A stretch of 64,000 nt of DNA, from NCBI GenBank assembly GCA_051745635.1, contig JBNJEH010000007.1, positions 1-64,000 of the forward strand, read 5' to 3'. The stretch is from Brumimicrobium sp051745635. Its GTDB lineage: Bacteria; Bacteroidota; Bacteroidia; Flavobacteriales_D; Crocinitomicaceae. Positions 17,947-26,925 of the stretch are shown here, piece by piece; the stretch's first letter is position 1, and every line of letters begins with the position of its first letter. The position numbers were made by a program, and so were the translations under genes. The notes under the pieces were generated by a model that saw only the letters and a program-made list of their open reading frames with translations, did not search any database and was not told where the DNA came from.

Positions 17947-19173
17947 TTGTCTGCTATTACTACTATTTTGAATATCGGTATTCATCCGGAAATTAGTGAA
18001 TCTGAACAAAAGGTTCGCAAACTCTTCAATGCCATTACATTTTTTGGTTGTATTACAGGATTGGTGCAGATTTTTATGTTTTTTTCTGTAGACAATTATG
18101 CCGTGCTTTTTCACTCAGCATGGACTTTTTTTTGTGTCGTTGCGCTGCTGCTGCATCATTATGGCCATTATCAACTGGCAAAAGTCACTTCAGTTTATAT
18201 TATCCTTTCTTTTGGATCGCTGGCTTCGGCCCGTATCGGTAGTGAATACTATCCACATGTTGCGTCATTTGGCATTGTTGTGGGAACGTTCATTTTTTTC
18301 GATCTCAAAAAAGAATGGGGTTATATTGTCGGTTTTCTTTTGTTGCACGCTGGGTTTATCCTCTTGATAGAGTCTAATATTCTTCAAAATGAATCGATCA
18401 CGATTGCTTATCCCATCGCACTGCGGACGACAATGATCGTGGGAACCACCTTATTTATTGCCCTTGAAATTTATTTCATTATTAACGTATCAACACTGGC
18501 ACAACTGGAGAAAAATAAAAAACTGCGGGTTAAAAATATTGTTCTTCAGGAAAGAGAGGAAGAAAAAACAGTGCTTTTACAGGAGTTGCATCACCGGGTA
18601 AAAAACAACCTTCAAATGGTCGTAAGTCTGATCCAGCTGCAAAAACAAACCATTACAGATCCCGAAATACAGCGCCTTTTCAACGATTTAAAAGAACGCA
18701 TCATCGCCATGGCACGCATGCATGAAATGATGTATATCTCTCAGAAAATCCACAAAGTAGATATTAAAAATTATGTGGAAGAACTCACGACGACGCTTCT
18801 TTCCTCCTCTGATTCCCAGGCACCCGTAGAACTCAAAGTCGCCGCTAACATCAAATATTTATCGGCTAAAGATATCGTTCCCGTCGCACTCATTTTGAAT
18901 GAACTCATTACAAATTCCGTCAAGCACGCTTTTACATCTAAAAACAACCTCATAAAAGTAAATTTTCAAAAATTATCCGATGATAAAATTTCGCTCCATT
19001 ATGCTGACAACGGAACGTGGAAACCTCCTTCTCCAAAAAATAATGGGTTTGGAATGGAATTGATCCAGTTATTGACGGAACAACTCGATGGTCATTTCGA
19101 GCGAAAAACTTCTGAATCGGGCACGCATTTTGAATTTGTATTTGATGTGAACAGCAGAACATCGGACAAATAA
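17947..19173 (+). CDS. Membrane sensor histidine kinase, HisKA_2 family
   Basis: 408 residues. About six hydrophobic segments fill residues 30-185, so most of the sensor is in the membrane. The H-box ELHHRVKNNLQMVVSLIQLQ (phospho-acceptor among His215/His216) belongs to the HisKA_2 type typical of Bacteroidota kinases. The ATPase domain follows, with N-box LNELITNSVKHAF and G-box motifs ADNGTW and GFGMELI. The start is TTG at 17947; no in-frame ATG occurs until about residue 43, within the first membrane segments. HisKA_2 kinases commonly pair with response regulators such as the REC-LytTR protein at 22536, although RNase R and rpiB lie between. Confidence 0.88.
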   Translation: MSAITTILNIGIHPEISESEQKVRKLFNAITFFGCITGLVQIFMFFSVDNYAVLFHSAWTFFCVVALLLHHYGHYQLAKVTSVYIILSFGSLASARIGSEYYPHVASFGIVVGTFIFFDLKKEWGYIVGFLLLHAGFILLIESNILQNESITIAYPIALRTTMIVGTTLFIALEIYFIINVSTLAQLEKNKKLRVKNIVLQEREEEKTVLLQELHHRVKNNLQMVVSLIQLQKQTITDPEIQRLFNDLKERIIAMARMHEMMYISQKIHKVDIKNYVEELTTTLLSSSDSQAPVELKVAANIKYLSAKDIVPVALILNELITNSVKHAFTSKNNLIKVNFQKLSDDKISLHYADNGTWKPPSPKNNGFGMELIQLLTEQLDGHFERKTSESGTHFEFVFDVNSRTSDK

Positions 19174-19241
19174 GCAGCGCTTCTTCATTCCACCCCACTA
19201 ATTTGAATTATATTTAAAGAAATTATAGTTTAACACAACGC

Positions 19242-21383
19242 ATGTCAAGAAAAAACAACAAAATCAAGAAGAAAAACAAAAAGCAACTCGCATCGGCGAT
19301 ACGCGCTATTTTTAAGCAACAGCCCGATCAGCAATTCAATTATAAACAAATTAGCGGAATACTTTCAATCAGTGATAAAAACACGCGAAAGCTCATTTTG
19401 AGCATACTCAACGACCTCAAAAATGAATCTTTCCTCAATGAATTTACGAGGGGTTCATTTATACTCAATGACACTTTTCAAAATCGTTTGACTGGTAGAC
19501 TGGATGCGACGAGTCGGGGTGCAGGTTACGTCATCAGCGAAGACAGTGAACAAGATATTTACATTGCTCCAAAACACATCAATCAGGCCATGCACGGCGA
19601 TGAAGTGGAGGTTGAAGTCATTGCGAGAAGAAAAAACAAAATAGAAGGAACAATTACCAAAATTATTGAGCGAAAAACTTCTCATTTTGTCGGTACGCTG
19701 GACGTTCAGAAAAAATTTGCCTTCCTGCAGCTGGACAATCAAAAGATCAATCAGGACATTTTTATACCCCTGGATAAACTGAAAGGAGCAAAAGATGGTC
19801 AAAAAGCCATGGTACGGATGACTTCCTGGCCCAAAGGCGTTGATAGTCCATACGGAGAAGTGGTCGAAATTCTTGGAAATCCAGGAAATAACGATACCGA
19901 AATGCTCTCTATTCTCATGAAAAATGAGTTTGAAATCAAATTTCCGCAAGAGGTTGTAGAAGAAGCTGAAAATGTAGGCATTGAGCTGGATCCTGCTGAA
20001 ATTAAAAAACGAAAGGATTTACGCGAAACCCTGACGTTTACAATCGACCCTTTCGACGCGAAAGATTTCGATGATGCGATTTCATACCAACCTTTACCAA
20101 ACGGCAACATCGAAGTGGGCGTCCACATCGCCGACGTGAGTCATTACGTGCGTCCCGACACTGCAATGGACAAAGAAGCACTGAAGCGCGGAAATTCTGT
20201 GTACCTGGAAGACCGCGTCATTCCCATGTTGCCCGAACAATTGTCAAATGTTGCTTGCTCGCTGCGCCCTCATGAAGATAAATATACCTTTTCAGCGATT
20301 TTCGAGATCGACAAAAACGACAAGGTGGTTGACGAATGGTTTGGGAAAGGTGTTATTCACAGTGATTATCGTTTTGCCTATGAAGATGCACAAGCTATCA
20401 TTGAAGGTGAAAAGCACGAAATTGCAACAGCAGTTAATATGCTGGATGGCATCGCGAAGCGTTTGCGAAAAAAACGCCTGAATAACGGAGCACTCTCTAT
20501 CAATTCTGAAGAAGTCAGTTTTATACTCGACGACGACGGCGAACCCGTTCGGGTCGTAAATAAAGTTCAAAAAGACGCTAACAAACTCATTGAAGAGTTT
20601 ATGTTACTGGCCAATCGCCGAGCTGCCACTTTTGCGGGAAAATTACCAGATAACAAAGGATCGGACAACAATTTTATCTACCGCTGTCACGATAAACCCG
20701 ACCTCGCTAAAATTGAAACCTTTAAAGTATTTATCGACAAATTTGGGTACGATTTTACGTTCAGGGATTACAGTGATATTGCGAAAAATCTGAACAAACT
20801 TTTCGACAAAGTTAAAGATACACCCGAAAGCGGTCTCATTCAATCTATGGCAATTCGATCCATGGCGAAAGCTTCCTATGAAACCAATAACATCGGCCAT
20901 TTCGGTTTAGCTTTTGATTATTACACGCACTTTACTTCTCCCATTCGTCGTTATGCAGACCTCGTGGTTCACCGCATCATGATGGATAAATTGCACAAAA
21001 AACAAGTCAATTACGGGAATCAACTGAATGAGATTTGTAAGCACATTTCTGCGCAGGAACGCAAAGCCATCGATGCTGAACGAGAATCTAACAAGTTCTT
21101 TCAGGTCAAATTTCTCAAAGATCAAGTCGGTGAAATTTTTCATGGAACCGTCTCTGGACTCGCGGATTTTGGCATGTTTATAAAAATCGATGAAAACTAC
21201 TGCGAAGGTATGGCCACCATCAATTCATTGCCGGGTGACCATTTTTATTTTGACGCCAATAAATTTCGGATCGTAGGAAAAAACACAAAACAGGAATACA
21301 ACTTCGGCGACCACATTAAAGTGCAGGTCAAAGGTGTGGACTTATTGAAAAAGCAAATTGATCTTGAAGTGCTGGAAGATTAG
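19242..21383 (+). CDS. rnr: Ribonuclease R
   Basis: 713 residues. A lysine-rich N-terminus and winged helix (about 20-80) precede two cold-shock/OB segments (about 85-230). The RNB catalytic domain (about 250-580) has the metal-binding DPFDAKDFDDA near residue 265, and YTHFTSPIRRYADL near 560 is the other classic signature. An S1 domain (about 625-710, GTVSGLADFGMFIKI) ends the chain. The enzyme degrades structured RNA 3' to 5' and takes part in rRNA quality control. Its stop is 2 bp from that of convergent rpiB. Confidence 0.96.
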   Translation: MSRKNNKIKKKNKKQLASAIRAIFKQQPDQQFNYKQISGILSISDKNTRKLILSILNDLKNESFLNEFTRGSFILNDTFQNRLTGRLDATSRGAGYVISEDSEQDIYIAPKHINQAMHGDEVEVEVIARRKNKIEGTITKIIERKTSHFVGTLDVQKKFAFLQLDNQKINQDIFIPLDKLKGAKDGQKAMVRMTSWPKGVDSPYGEVVEILGNPGNNDTEMLSILMKNEFEIKFPQEVVEEAENVGIELDPAEIKKRKDLRETLTFTIDPFDAKDFDDAISYQPLPNGNIEVGVHIADVSHYVRPDTAMDKEALKRGNSVYLEDRVIPMLPEQLSNVACSLRPHEDKYTFSAIFEIDKNDKVVDEWFGKGVIHSDYRFAYEDAQAIIEGEKHEIATAVNMLDGIAKRLRKKRLNNGALSINSEEVSFILDDDGEPVRVVNKVQKDANKLIEEFMLLANRRAATFAGKLPDNKGSDNNFIYRCHDKPDLAKIETFKVFIDKFGYDFTFRDYSDIAKNLNKLFDKVKDTPESGLIQSMAIRSMAKASYETNNIGHFGLAFDYYTHFTSPIRRYADLVVHRIMMDKLHKKQVNYGNQLNEICKHISAQERKAIDAERESNKFFQVKFLKDQVGEIFHGTVSGLADFGMFIKIDENYCEGMATINSLPGDHFYFDANKFRIVGKNTKQEYNFGDHIKVQVKGVDLLKKQIDLEVLED

Positions 21384-21385
21384 CT

Positions 21386-21832
21386 TTAGGAACAGGCAAT
21401 CTTATTGACGCGACGCGCATGGCGTCCCCCTTCAAAAGAAGTCGTTAAAAATGCTTCAACCATTGTTTTTGCCGCCGCGAAATCCACAAATCGCGCCGGT
21501 AGTGCAATAATATTGGCATTGTTGTGCTGGCGCGCCAATTGTGCAATTTCTTCATTCCAGCAAAGGGCACTGCGAATTTCCTGGTGCTTATTCACCGTCA
21601 TATTAATTCCATTTCCACTTCCGCAAATTACAATGCCTAAAGTGTCTTTATTTTCTTCGATATGATGCGCCACGGGATGACCATAATCGGGATAATCGAT
21701 GCTTTCCGCAGAGTGACAACCGTAATCTTTGAAGGTGTAGCCTTTGGGTTTAAAAAAGTCCTTCAATGCTTCTTTGAGTTCGTATCCTGCATGATCGGAG
21801 CCGATGGGAATAATTCTATCTTTGTTCATCAC
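21386..21832 (-). CDS. rpiB: Ribose 5-phosphate isomerase B
   Basis: 148 residues. RpiB interconverts ribose 5-phosphate and ribulose 5-phosphate in the pentose phosphate pathway. The active-site segments GSDHAGYELKE (about 12-22) and CGSGNGINMTVNKH (about 69-82) are clear. The usual catalytic cysteine position is present as VICGSG, and EIAQLARQHNNANIIALPAR is the conserved later part. It is convergent with rnr, and its promoter must lie in the 700-bp AT-rich region to its right. An alternative start at the second Met changes only one residue. Confidence 0.95.
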   Translation of the reverse strand: MMNKDRIIPIGSDHAGYELKEALKDFFKPKGYTFKDYGCHSAESIDYPDYGHPVAHHIEENKDTLGIVICGSGNGINMTVNKHQEIRSALCWNEEIAQLARQHNNANIIALPARFVDFAAAKTMVEAFLTTSFEGGRHARRVNKIACS

Positions 21833-22535
21833 AATTACTTTTTTACAAAACTAATGAATTAACAAAAGTGATGACTTATAAACATTTGATCTATTTTAAT
21901 TTTTTTATGCCCAGCTATACGGCATTCTATCAATAAGTTTTTCGACATGGTTATAAACAAACTGGTTATTTATTGTTTATAGTATCTGAGAAAAAAACCT
22001 TGATTATCTCAATAATTTTTACAAACCAGAATAGCATCGATATAAACAAGTGAAAGTTTTGCTTTTTTATGAGCAGATATAAACAACTTTCAACAATATT
22101 TTTACCGGTTTTAAGTAAAAAGTTGTTCAATGATCGCGCTTTTTAGTATTTGTTAATAACCGCTCAATAAGTTTGAATAACAATGATTTAATTTCCTAAT
22201 AACATGTGAATAACAGGTTGGTTTTTGTGAATAATGAAAAATCCAACTCTTTAAATGAAAAGTTACACCCAATGCTAACAGCTTAATAGTAGTAGTAAAT
22301 AGATTTTTAAAAATTTTCTTTATTGTATTATTTATGAAGATCGATAAATTGAAACTTAATGAATTTACTTAGGTATTCTAAAGATTTTCGTGTATTTTTA
22401 TTCTAATGCATTGATTATCTTTTTATTTAGTCTATTTTATTTTGTAGTTTGTCGAAGATTTAATTAAATTCATGGTGTAAATAGCAACTGCGTTTTTAAA
22501 AGTTTCATTAAGTTTGTTGAACATTAATTTGATTT
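21833..22535. other. AT-rich gene-free region with iterated motifs; candidate replication origin or operator array
   Basis: About 700 bp without a gene. The left half has TATAAACAA/T at 21877-21885, 21952-21960, 22041-22049 and 22078-22086, plus an inverted copy at 21973-21981. The middle has an array of nnnnAATAA motifs at 22151, 22162, 22172, 22194, 22205 and 22226, spaced 10, 11, 21 or 22 bp, that is on one helical face. The copies at 22205-22213 and 22226-22234 read TGTGAATAA, the complement of the DnaA box TTATTCACA. The right part is extremely AT-rich. These are features of an origin, but a LytTR regulator gene starts directly downstream and LytTR sites also repeat every 21-22 bp. Confidence 0.5.
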
Positions 22536-23288
22536 ATGTCAAAAATAAAAGTACTTGTTGTCGAGGATGAATCCATTGTATCGAAGGATATTCAGCACAG
22601 TTTGAAGCGATTGGGATATATTGTTTCCGGTGCTGCAGCAACAGGTGAGAAATCGGTTGATTTAGCCGCTGAAGAAAAACCACACATCGTGCTCATGGAT
22701 ATCATGTTGAAAGGTGATATGAATGGTATCGAGGCAGCTGAAATTATCAAAAGAGAACACAATATTCCAGTTATTTTTCTCACCGCTTATGCAGACGAAG
22801 CGACACTGGAAAAGGCCAAAATAACGGAACCTTACGGTTATATTATTAAACCGTTTAAAGAGATTGATTTACACACTTCGATCGAAATGGCGCTGTACAA
22901 GCACAAAAAGGAGAAAGAAGTTGAAAAAGAACGCGATCTGCTTTATTCTTTGGTGGATGGCAAAGAATCGCGCGATTTTATTTTTGTAAAATCAAACTCG
23001 AGATTGGTAAAGCTGAATACCAAGGACATTTTCTTTGTGGAAGCACTCAAGGATTACGTCGTAATCAATACGCTGGACAAGCGCTATACCATCCATTCTA
23101 CGATGAAAGACATTGAAAAGAAGCTCGGCGATGAAGAATTTATTCGGGTACATCGTTCATTCATCGTTCGACTCGATAAAATAGCTTCGATAGAATATCC
23201 CAACCTGCAACTTGAAAAGGATAAAAAGTTAATTCCCATCGGTGGTTCGTACAAAGAACATTTGGTGAAGAAAATTAACCTCGTATAA
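22536..23288 (+). CDS. LytTR-type response regulator (REC-LytTR)
   Basis: 250 residues. The receiver domain (1-120) has Glu10-Asp11, phospho-acceptor Asp55 in VLMDIMLKG, and the conserved lysine of IIKPFKE. The C-terminal LytTR DNA-binding domain (about 148-248) includes FFVEALKDYVVINT, the TMKDIEKKL segment, FIRVHRSFIVRLDKI and LIPIGGSYKE, all standard for the family. It is probably a transcription factor partnered with a HisKA_2 kinase such as the one at 17947. The long motif-rich region upstream could be its operator. The M23-like gene follows after 16 bp and may share its transcript. Confidence 0.93.
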   Translation: MSKIKVLVVEDESIVSKDIQHSLKRLGYIVSGAAATGEKSVDLAAEEKPHIVLMDIMLKGDMNGIEAAEIIKREHNIPVIFLTAYADEATLEKAKITEPYGYIIKPFKEIDLHTSIEMALYKHKKEKEVEKERDLLYSLVDGKESRDFIFVKSNSRLVKLNTKDIFFVEALKDYVVINTLDKRYTIHSTMKDIEKKLGDEEFIRVHRSFIVRLDKIASIEYPNLQLEKDKKLIPIGGSYKEHLVKKINLV

Positions 23289-23304
23289 GATCATTGGTGC
23301 TTTG

Positions 23305-23958
23305 ATGGTGAACAGTCTTGCGTTTGTATCCCTAATTCAGCATGGAGAAGTAGCTGACTTTTGCCGTATCGACCTTTCTGCGTCAACCAAAGATCTATCA
23401 GCAAAAGCGATAAATGATCCCTTTCTCATGCAAAAAGCTATTGAAAAATTCGTTTCTGATCGTGGAAAATCGATTGCTTATGGCGGATATCTCGAAAAAC
23501 GATCATTGTATCAGCGCAGCAGTCATTTTCAGGCCGGACAGCAGGAACGGAATATTCATCTCGGTATCGATTTCTGGTGCGATGTCCACCGCGGCGTTTG
23601 TTGTCCCTTCGACGGCGTCGTTCACAGTTTTCAAATCAATGATCATTTCGGGGATTACGGACCGACGATCATACTGGAACACACCATTCACAACGAAAAG
23701 TTTTATGCGCTCTATGGTCATTTATCTAGGAATAGCTTAACAGACAAAGAAACAGGTCAAAAGATAACAAAAGGTGATGTTTTTGCACGCGTTGGAGATA
23801 AGGATGTCAATGGTCACTACGCGCCTCATTTGCACTTTCAGATCATCAGGGATATACAGGATTATCGCGGCGACTATCCGGGTGTCTGCAGCTCAAGTGA
23901 GCTCGATTATTATAAAAAGAATTGCCCTAACCCTGCAAAATTCATCGGTTTCGAATGA
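23305..23958 (+). CDS. M23/LytM-type metallopeptidase domain protein without export signal
   Basis: 217 residues from the ATG at 23305 (a TTG one codon earlier is also open). The LytM zinc site is visible: His85-x3-Asp89 in NIHLGIDFW, His138 in YGHLS, and His174 and His176 in PHLHFQ. M23 enzymes cut peptidoglycan cross-bridges, but this protein has no convincing signal peptide or membrane segment. The first ten residues are only mildly hydrophobic, so a periplasmic location is doubtful. It follows the LytTR regulator by 16 bp. The final part (SELDYYKKNCPNPAKFIGF) resembles Bacteroidota M23-like proteins of unclear role. Confidence 0.8.
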   Translation: MVNSLAFVSLIQHGEVADFCRIDLSASTKDLSAKAINDPFLMQKAIEKFVSDRGKSIAYGGYLEKRSLYQRSSHFQAGQQERNIHLGIDFWCDVHRGVCCPFDGVVHSFQINDHFGDYGPTIILEHTIHNEKFYALYGHLSRNSLTDKETGQKITKGDVFARVGDKDVNGHYAPHLHFQIIRDIQDYRGDYPGVCSSSELDYYKKNCPNPAKFIGFE

Positions 23959-23959
23959 T

Positions 23960-25210
23960 TCATTTTCCTAAAAGTTCTTCGATGAACGACCGCGTTTCGC
24001 GCTTATATTTTTCGTAGACTTCACCCGTACCAGGTCCGTTAAACCCCGTGTGAATACGAGCTACATTGCCATGCCGATCAATAAAAAGGGTGGTGGGAAA
24101 TGAGGAAATGGTATTGAGCATTTCAAAATCGGTGCTGGCTTTTTCTTTGCTCGCTTTTCCTCCTACCAGAATGGGGTAAGGAACCGATTTATTCATCCTG
24201 AACCGTTCGATGCGGGCTGCCTGTTGTTGAAAATTATCGGGGTATTCGTATCCAATTCCTATGATTTCCAGTCCTTTTTCGCGATAATCTGCATAGAGTT
24301 TCTTGTAAAATTCCGTTTCGTCCAGACAGTTCGGACACCAGGTACCCAGGATTTGAAACATAATGACCTGACCTCGTAGCGAATCGTTCGGATATTGAAA
24401 TAATGAGCTGTCTGTAGTTAGAAAAGAAAGCTCCATTTTGTCGCTGGTCATGTACGTGAGTTCTTCGGGATCGCGCAACGCAGTGCTGTCATTTTTTGTA
24501 GCCATCCACTCGGTTTCCCAATGTGATCCGGAATAGAATTTACCCGATAACGTATCGTTGCTGAGTGTTGCCGTAAATAAAAATGCATGTGCACCATCAA
24601 AAGTAGCCAGCGTTAGCGAATCTTCATCTAAAGCGCCCTGCAAATATCGGTAGTCGCCCGTTTCGGTCATGAAAGTTCCTGTAAGTTTACCATTATTCGA
24701 TTGATCAAATTGACCAATCGCCGGATATTCGTCGGGTGAACCCGTCTCAAACACCGTATTCCATTGCCCTTCAATTGCGCTGTTGGATGCGTTCGTATCG
24801 TTCCAAATCGCACTGTCTTTTATAGGAATGGCTTCAAATGGTATCCGCCGATGACTTGACCGATCCGGTTGAACGAAGTATCCCTTGAGTTCTCGTTTGG
24901 ATGAATGAACAATCAGATAGTTGGAATAGGCCGGAAAATGAAGCATTAGACTATCACCTTTTTTTTCCTGTTGGAGGACTAAGGTTTCCGCGTCGTTGAG
25001 GATTTTAAAATCCCCCCGTTCATCCGACTGTAAAAGAAAAGGTAAATCCAGATCGTTTTTGATATTCAGCGTTCCCTTCCAGTGTTGATGCGGTTTTTTT
25101 GTGTTTTTTATTGCGTTATCACGGGTTGTATCTTTCTCATTTTTAGGAGATGAACAACATTGCAACAAGAGTGCAATTCCGCAAAAAAGCATAAACTGGT
25201 CGTAGCGCAT
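23960..25210 (-). CDS. TlpA-like thioredoxin-fold lipoprotein
   Basis: 416 residues. A lipoprotein signal peptide with lipobox LLLQC (about 15-19) places it in a periplasm-facing membrane. An N-terminal region of ~250 residues is rich in beta strands, has no catalytic motif I recognise and is typical of larger Bacteroidota TlpA proteins. The C-terminal thioredoxin domain (about 265-410) has the redox site WCPNC near residue 295, and the cis-proline region is SSFPTTLFID. Predicted role: thiol-disulfide reduction in the envelope. It is convergent with the M23-like gene and stops 1 bp from it. Confidence 0.9.
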   Translation of the reverse strand: MRYDQFMLFCGIALLLQCCSSPKNEKDTTRDNAIKNTKKPHQHWKGTLNIKNDLDLPFLLQSDERGDFKILNDAETLVLQQEKKGDSLMLHFPAYSNYLIVHSSKRELKGYFVQPDRSSHRRIPFEAIPIKDSAIWNDTNASNSAIEGQWNTVFETGSPDEYPAIGQFDQSNNGKLTGTFMTETGDYRYLQGALDEDSLTLATFDGAHAFLFTATLSNDTLSGKFYSGSHWETEWMATKNDSTALRDPEELTYMTSDKMELSFLTTDSSLFQYPNDSLRGQVIMFQILGTWCPNCLDETEFYKKLYADYREKGLEIIGIGYEYPDNFQQQAARIERFRMNKSVPYPILVGGKASKEKASTDFEMLNTISSFPTTLFIDRHGNVARIHTGFNGPGTGEVYEKYKRETRSFIEELLGK

Positions 25211-25283
25211 GGCGTGTTATTTTTACCAAAAATACAATCTTCCCGTTATATTCGTGCAACCTTTTATTTAATATTGTAGTCTA

Positions 25284-25291
25284 TACTTTTG
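25284..25291 (+). promoter_or_regulatory. -7 promoter box of the sigma factor gene
   Basis: TACTTTTG matches TAnnTTTG exactly. The start codon is only 10 bp downstream at 25302, so the mRNA leader would be about 4 nt. I do not see a good -33 element. Confidence 0.45.
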
Positions 25292-25301
25292 AAAGATTAA
25301 A

Positions 25302-25838
25302 ATGGATGATGAAACGCTCGTAAAAAAATGTGTGGCTGGTGATGCGATTGCGCAGCGAACGTTGTTTGATCAACACGCTTCAAAAATGCTCGGTGTTACC
25401 ATGCGATACATCAACGATAAAGAGCGGGCAGAAGACGTTTTACAAGACGCTTTTATTAAGGTGTTTAAAAATTTAAAGCGTTTTCAACATTCAGGTTCTT
25501 TGGAAGGATGGATTAGACGCATTGTTGTGAATACTGCACTCGATCAATTGCGCAAAAACAAGAAACGTCAGCGGGATGTTGCTTTGGATGATTCGTTTAT
25601 AGAAATAACGACGAATAATTTCACTGAAGAACGGCTGGAAGCGGATAGCTTGATGAAAATTGTGCAGCAATTACCAGAAGGCTACCGCATGGTATTTAAT
25701 ATGTTTGCGATTGAAGGGTACAGTCATAAAGAAATTGCAAAAGAACTGGGAATTTCTGAGAATACTTCAAAGTCTCAGTATTCGCGGGCAAAGACAGTGT
25801 TAAAAGAAATTTTAAAAAAATTGAAAATTGAGCGATAA
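25302..25838 (+). CDS. ECF-type RNA polymerase sigma factor
   Basis: 178 residues, the normal ECF size. Region 2 (about 20-95) includes DKERAEDVLQDAFIKVFKNLKRF and the promoter-melting segment GSLEGWIRRIVVNTALDQLRK. Region 4 (about 120-175) has the helix-turn-helix HKEIAKELGISENTSKSQYSRAKTVLK. There is no sigma region 3 and no extension. It overlaps the next gene, a predicted membrane anti-sigma protein, by 11 bp, and such pairing strongly suggests that partner controls it. Target genes are not identifiable from this window. Confidence 0.95.
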   Translation: MDDETLVKKCVAGDAIAQRTLFDQHASKMLGVTMRYINDKERAEDVLQDAFIKVFKNLKRFQHSGSLEGWIRRIVVNTALDQLRKNKKRQRDVALDDSFIEITTNNFTEERLEADSLMKIVQQLPEGYRMVFNMFAIEGYSHKEIAKELGISENTSKSQYSRAKTVLKEILKKLKIER

Positions 25839-26925
25839 GGATGAAATAAAAGAATTGTTCCAGGAAAAACTGGGGAATTACCAGGCAAAAGTGGATCCAA
25901 AGCTTTGGCAGGGTGTTCAGTCGGGTTTATCCTCGAGCGCGGCGGCAGGAACGTCACTCGGTATCGGTGCCAAAATTGGTATCGGTGCACTGGGTGCGGC
26001 TGTCATTACGGCTGCTTCAATTTTTGTTTACAGCGAATTTGACGGCGATGACGTAGAAAAAAGTACGGCAGATAAAACTGAAAAAAGAATTGAAAATCAT
26101 TCACAGGAAGAGACCGATCAACAATCCTCATCAATCGATTTAAATTCAAACGAAAAAACGGTTGAAAAAGAGTCTGTTGAGGATAAGCAAGTGCTTCATG
26201 AGAAACAAGCGCCTACAGAAGAGAAGGAGAACCCTGATGAAACGCCTTCCGCTCCTGCTGAAGAAGTTGATGAACATACCGATACTACTGCTGTTCCTCC
26301 TGTAAAGCTACCCGAACCAAAAATTGAAAAGGACGCGCCTCAAACAACTGCGGAAAGGGAGGAAATTAACCGCGAAAAAGCGCCCGATGAAGCAACTGAA
26401 AAAGAGGTGTTGAGCTGGAAGTTGAAGCCGGAAATTGCGGAACAGGAAAATCAATATGTACAATTTCGCGTATCCAAGGGCGACGTCATAGATGAAATTG
26501 AGTGGGATTTTGATGATGGTCATTTTTCGCATCAATTCGATCCGGAGCACTTTTACAGTGAGACGGGAACGTATGAAGTTAACGTGCGGGCAACGGCGAA
26601 CAATCAAACCAAAGAAAGTACAATTTCGGTTAATATTGAAATTGAGGGTCAAATTACCCGTTTACCAAATACATTTACCCCCAACGGTGATGGTCAAAAT
26701 GATGAATTTTTTATTGAATCGAAAGGATTAAAAGATTTCCAGATCAACGTTATGAATGATGATCGCGAGATTATTTACCAGAGTAACCGGGAAGATTTTC
26801 GCTGGGACGGTACTGCTTTAAATGGACAACCTGCCCCGGAAGGACGCTATGTTTATATCATTATGGCGCACGATCACAAAGGAAATACGATCAATAAATA
26901 CGAAGAACTTCACATTGTTCGATAA
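25828..26925 (+). CDS. Predicted anti-sigma membrane protein with PKD and gliding-motility-type C-terminal domain
   Basis: 365 residues. The N-terminus (1-45) is hydrophilic and contains ELFQEKLGNYQAKVDPKLWQ. One membrane helix follows (about 47-69, IGIGALGAAVITAASIFVY). A Glu/Pro-rich linker of about 130 residues leads to a PKD fold (about 209-271, WDFDDGHFSHQFDPEHFY). The C-terminal domain (about 277-365) begins with TFTPNGDGQNDEF, the signature of gliding-motility/T9SS type B C-terminal domains. With the sigma gene overlapping upstream, the best model is a cytoplasmic sigma-binding segment linked to a periplasmic sensor. The start is TTG at 25828; the nearest downstream ATG is out of frame. 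The anti-sigma role is inferred from context. Confidence 0.82.
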   Translation: MSDKDEIKELFQEKLGNYQAKVDPKLWQGVQSGLSSSAAAGTSLGIGAKIGIGALGAAVITAASIFVYSEFDGDDVEKSTADKTEKRIENHSQEETDQQSSSIDLNSNEKTVEKESVEDKQVLHEKQAPTEEKENPDETPSAPAEEVDEHTDTTAVPPVKLPEPKIEKDAPQTTAEREEINREKAPDEATEKEVLSWKLKPEIAEQENQYVQFRVSKGDVIDEIEWDFDDGHFSHQFDPEHFYSETGTYEVNVRATANNQTKESTISVNIEIEGQITRLPNTFTPNGDGQNDEFFIESKGLKDFQINVMNDDREIIYQSNREDFRWDGTALNGQPAPEGRYVYIIMAHDHKGNTINKYEELHIVR

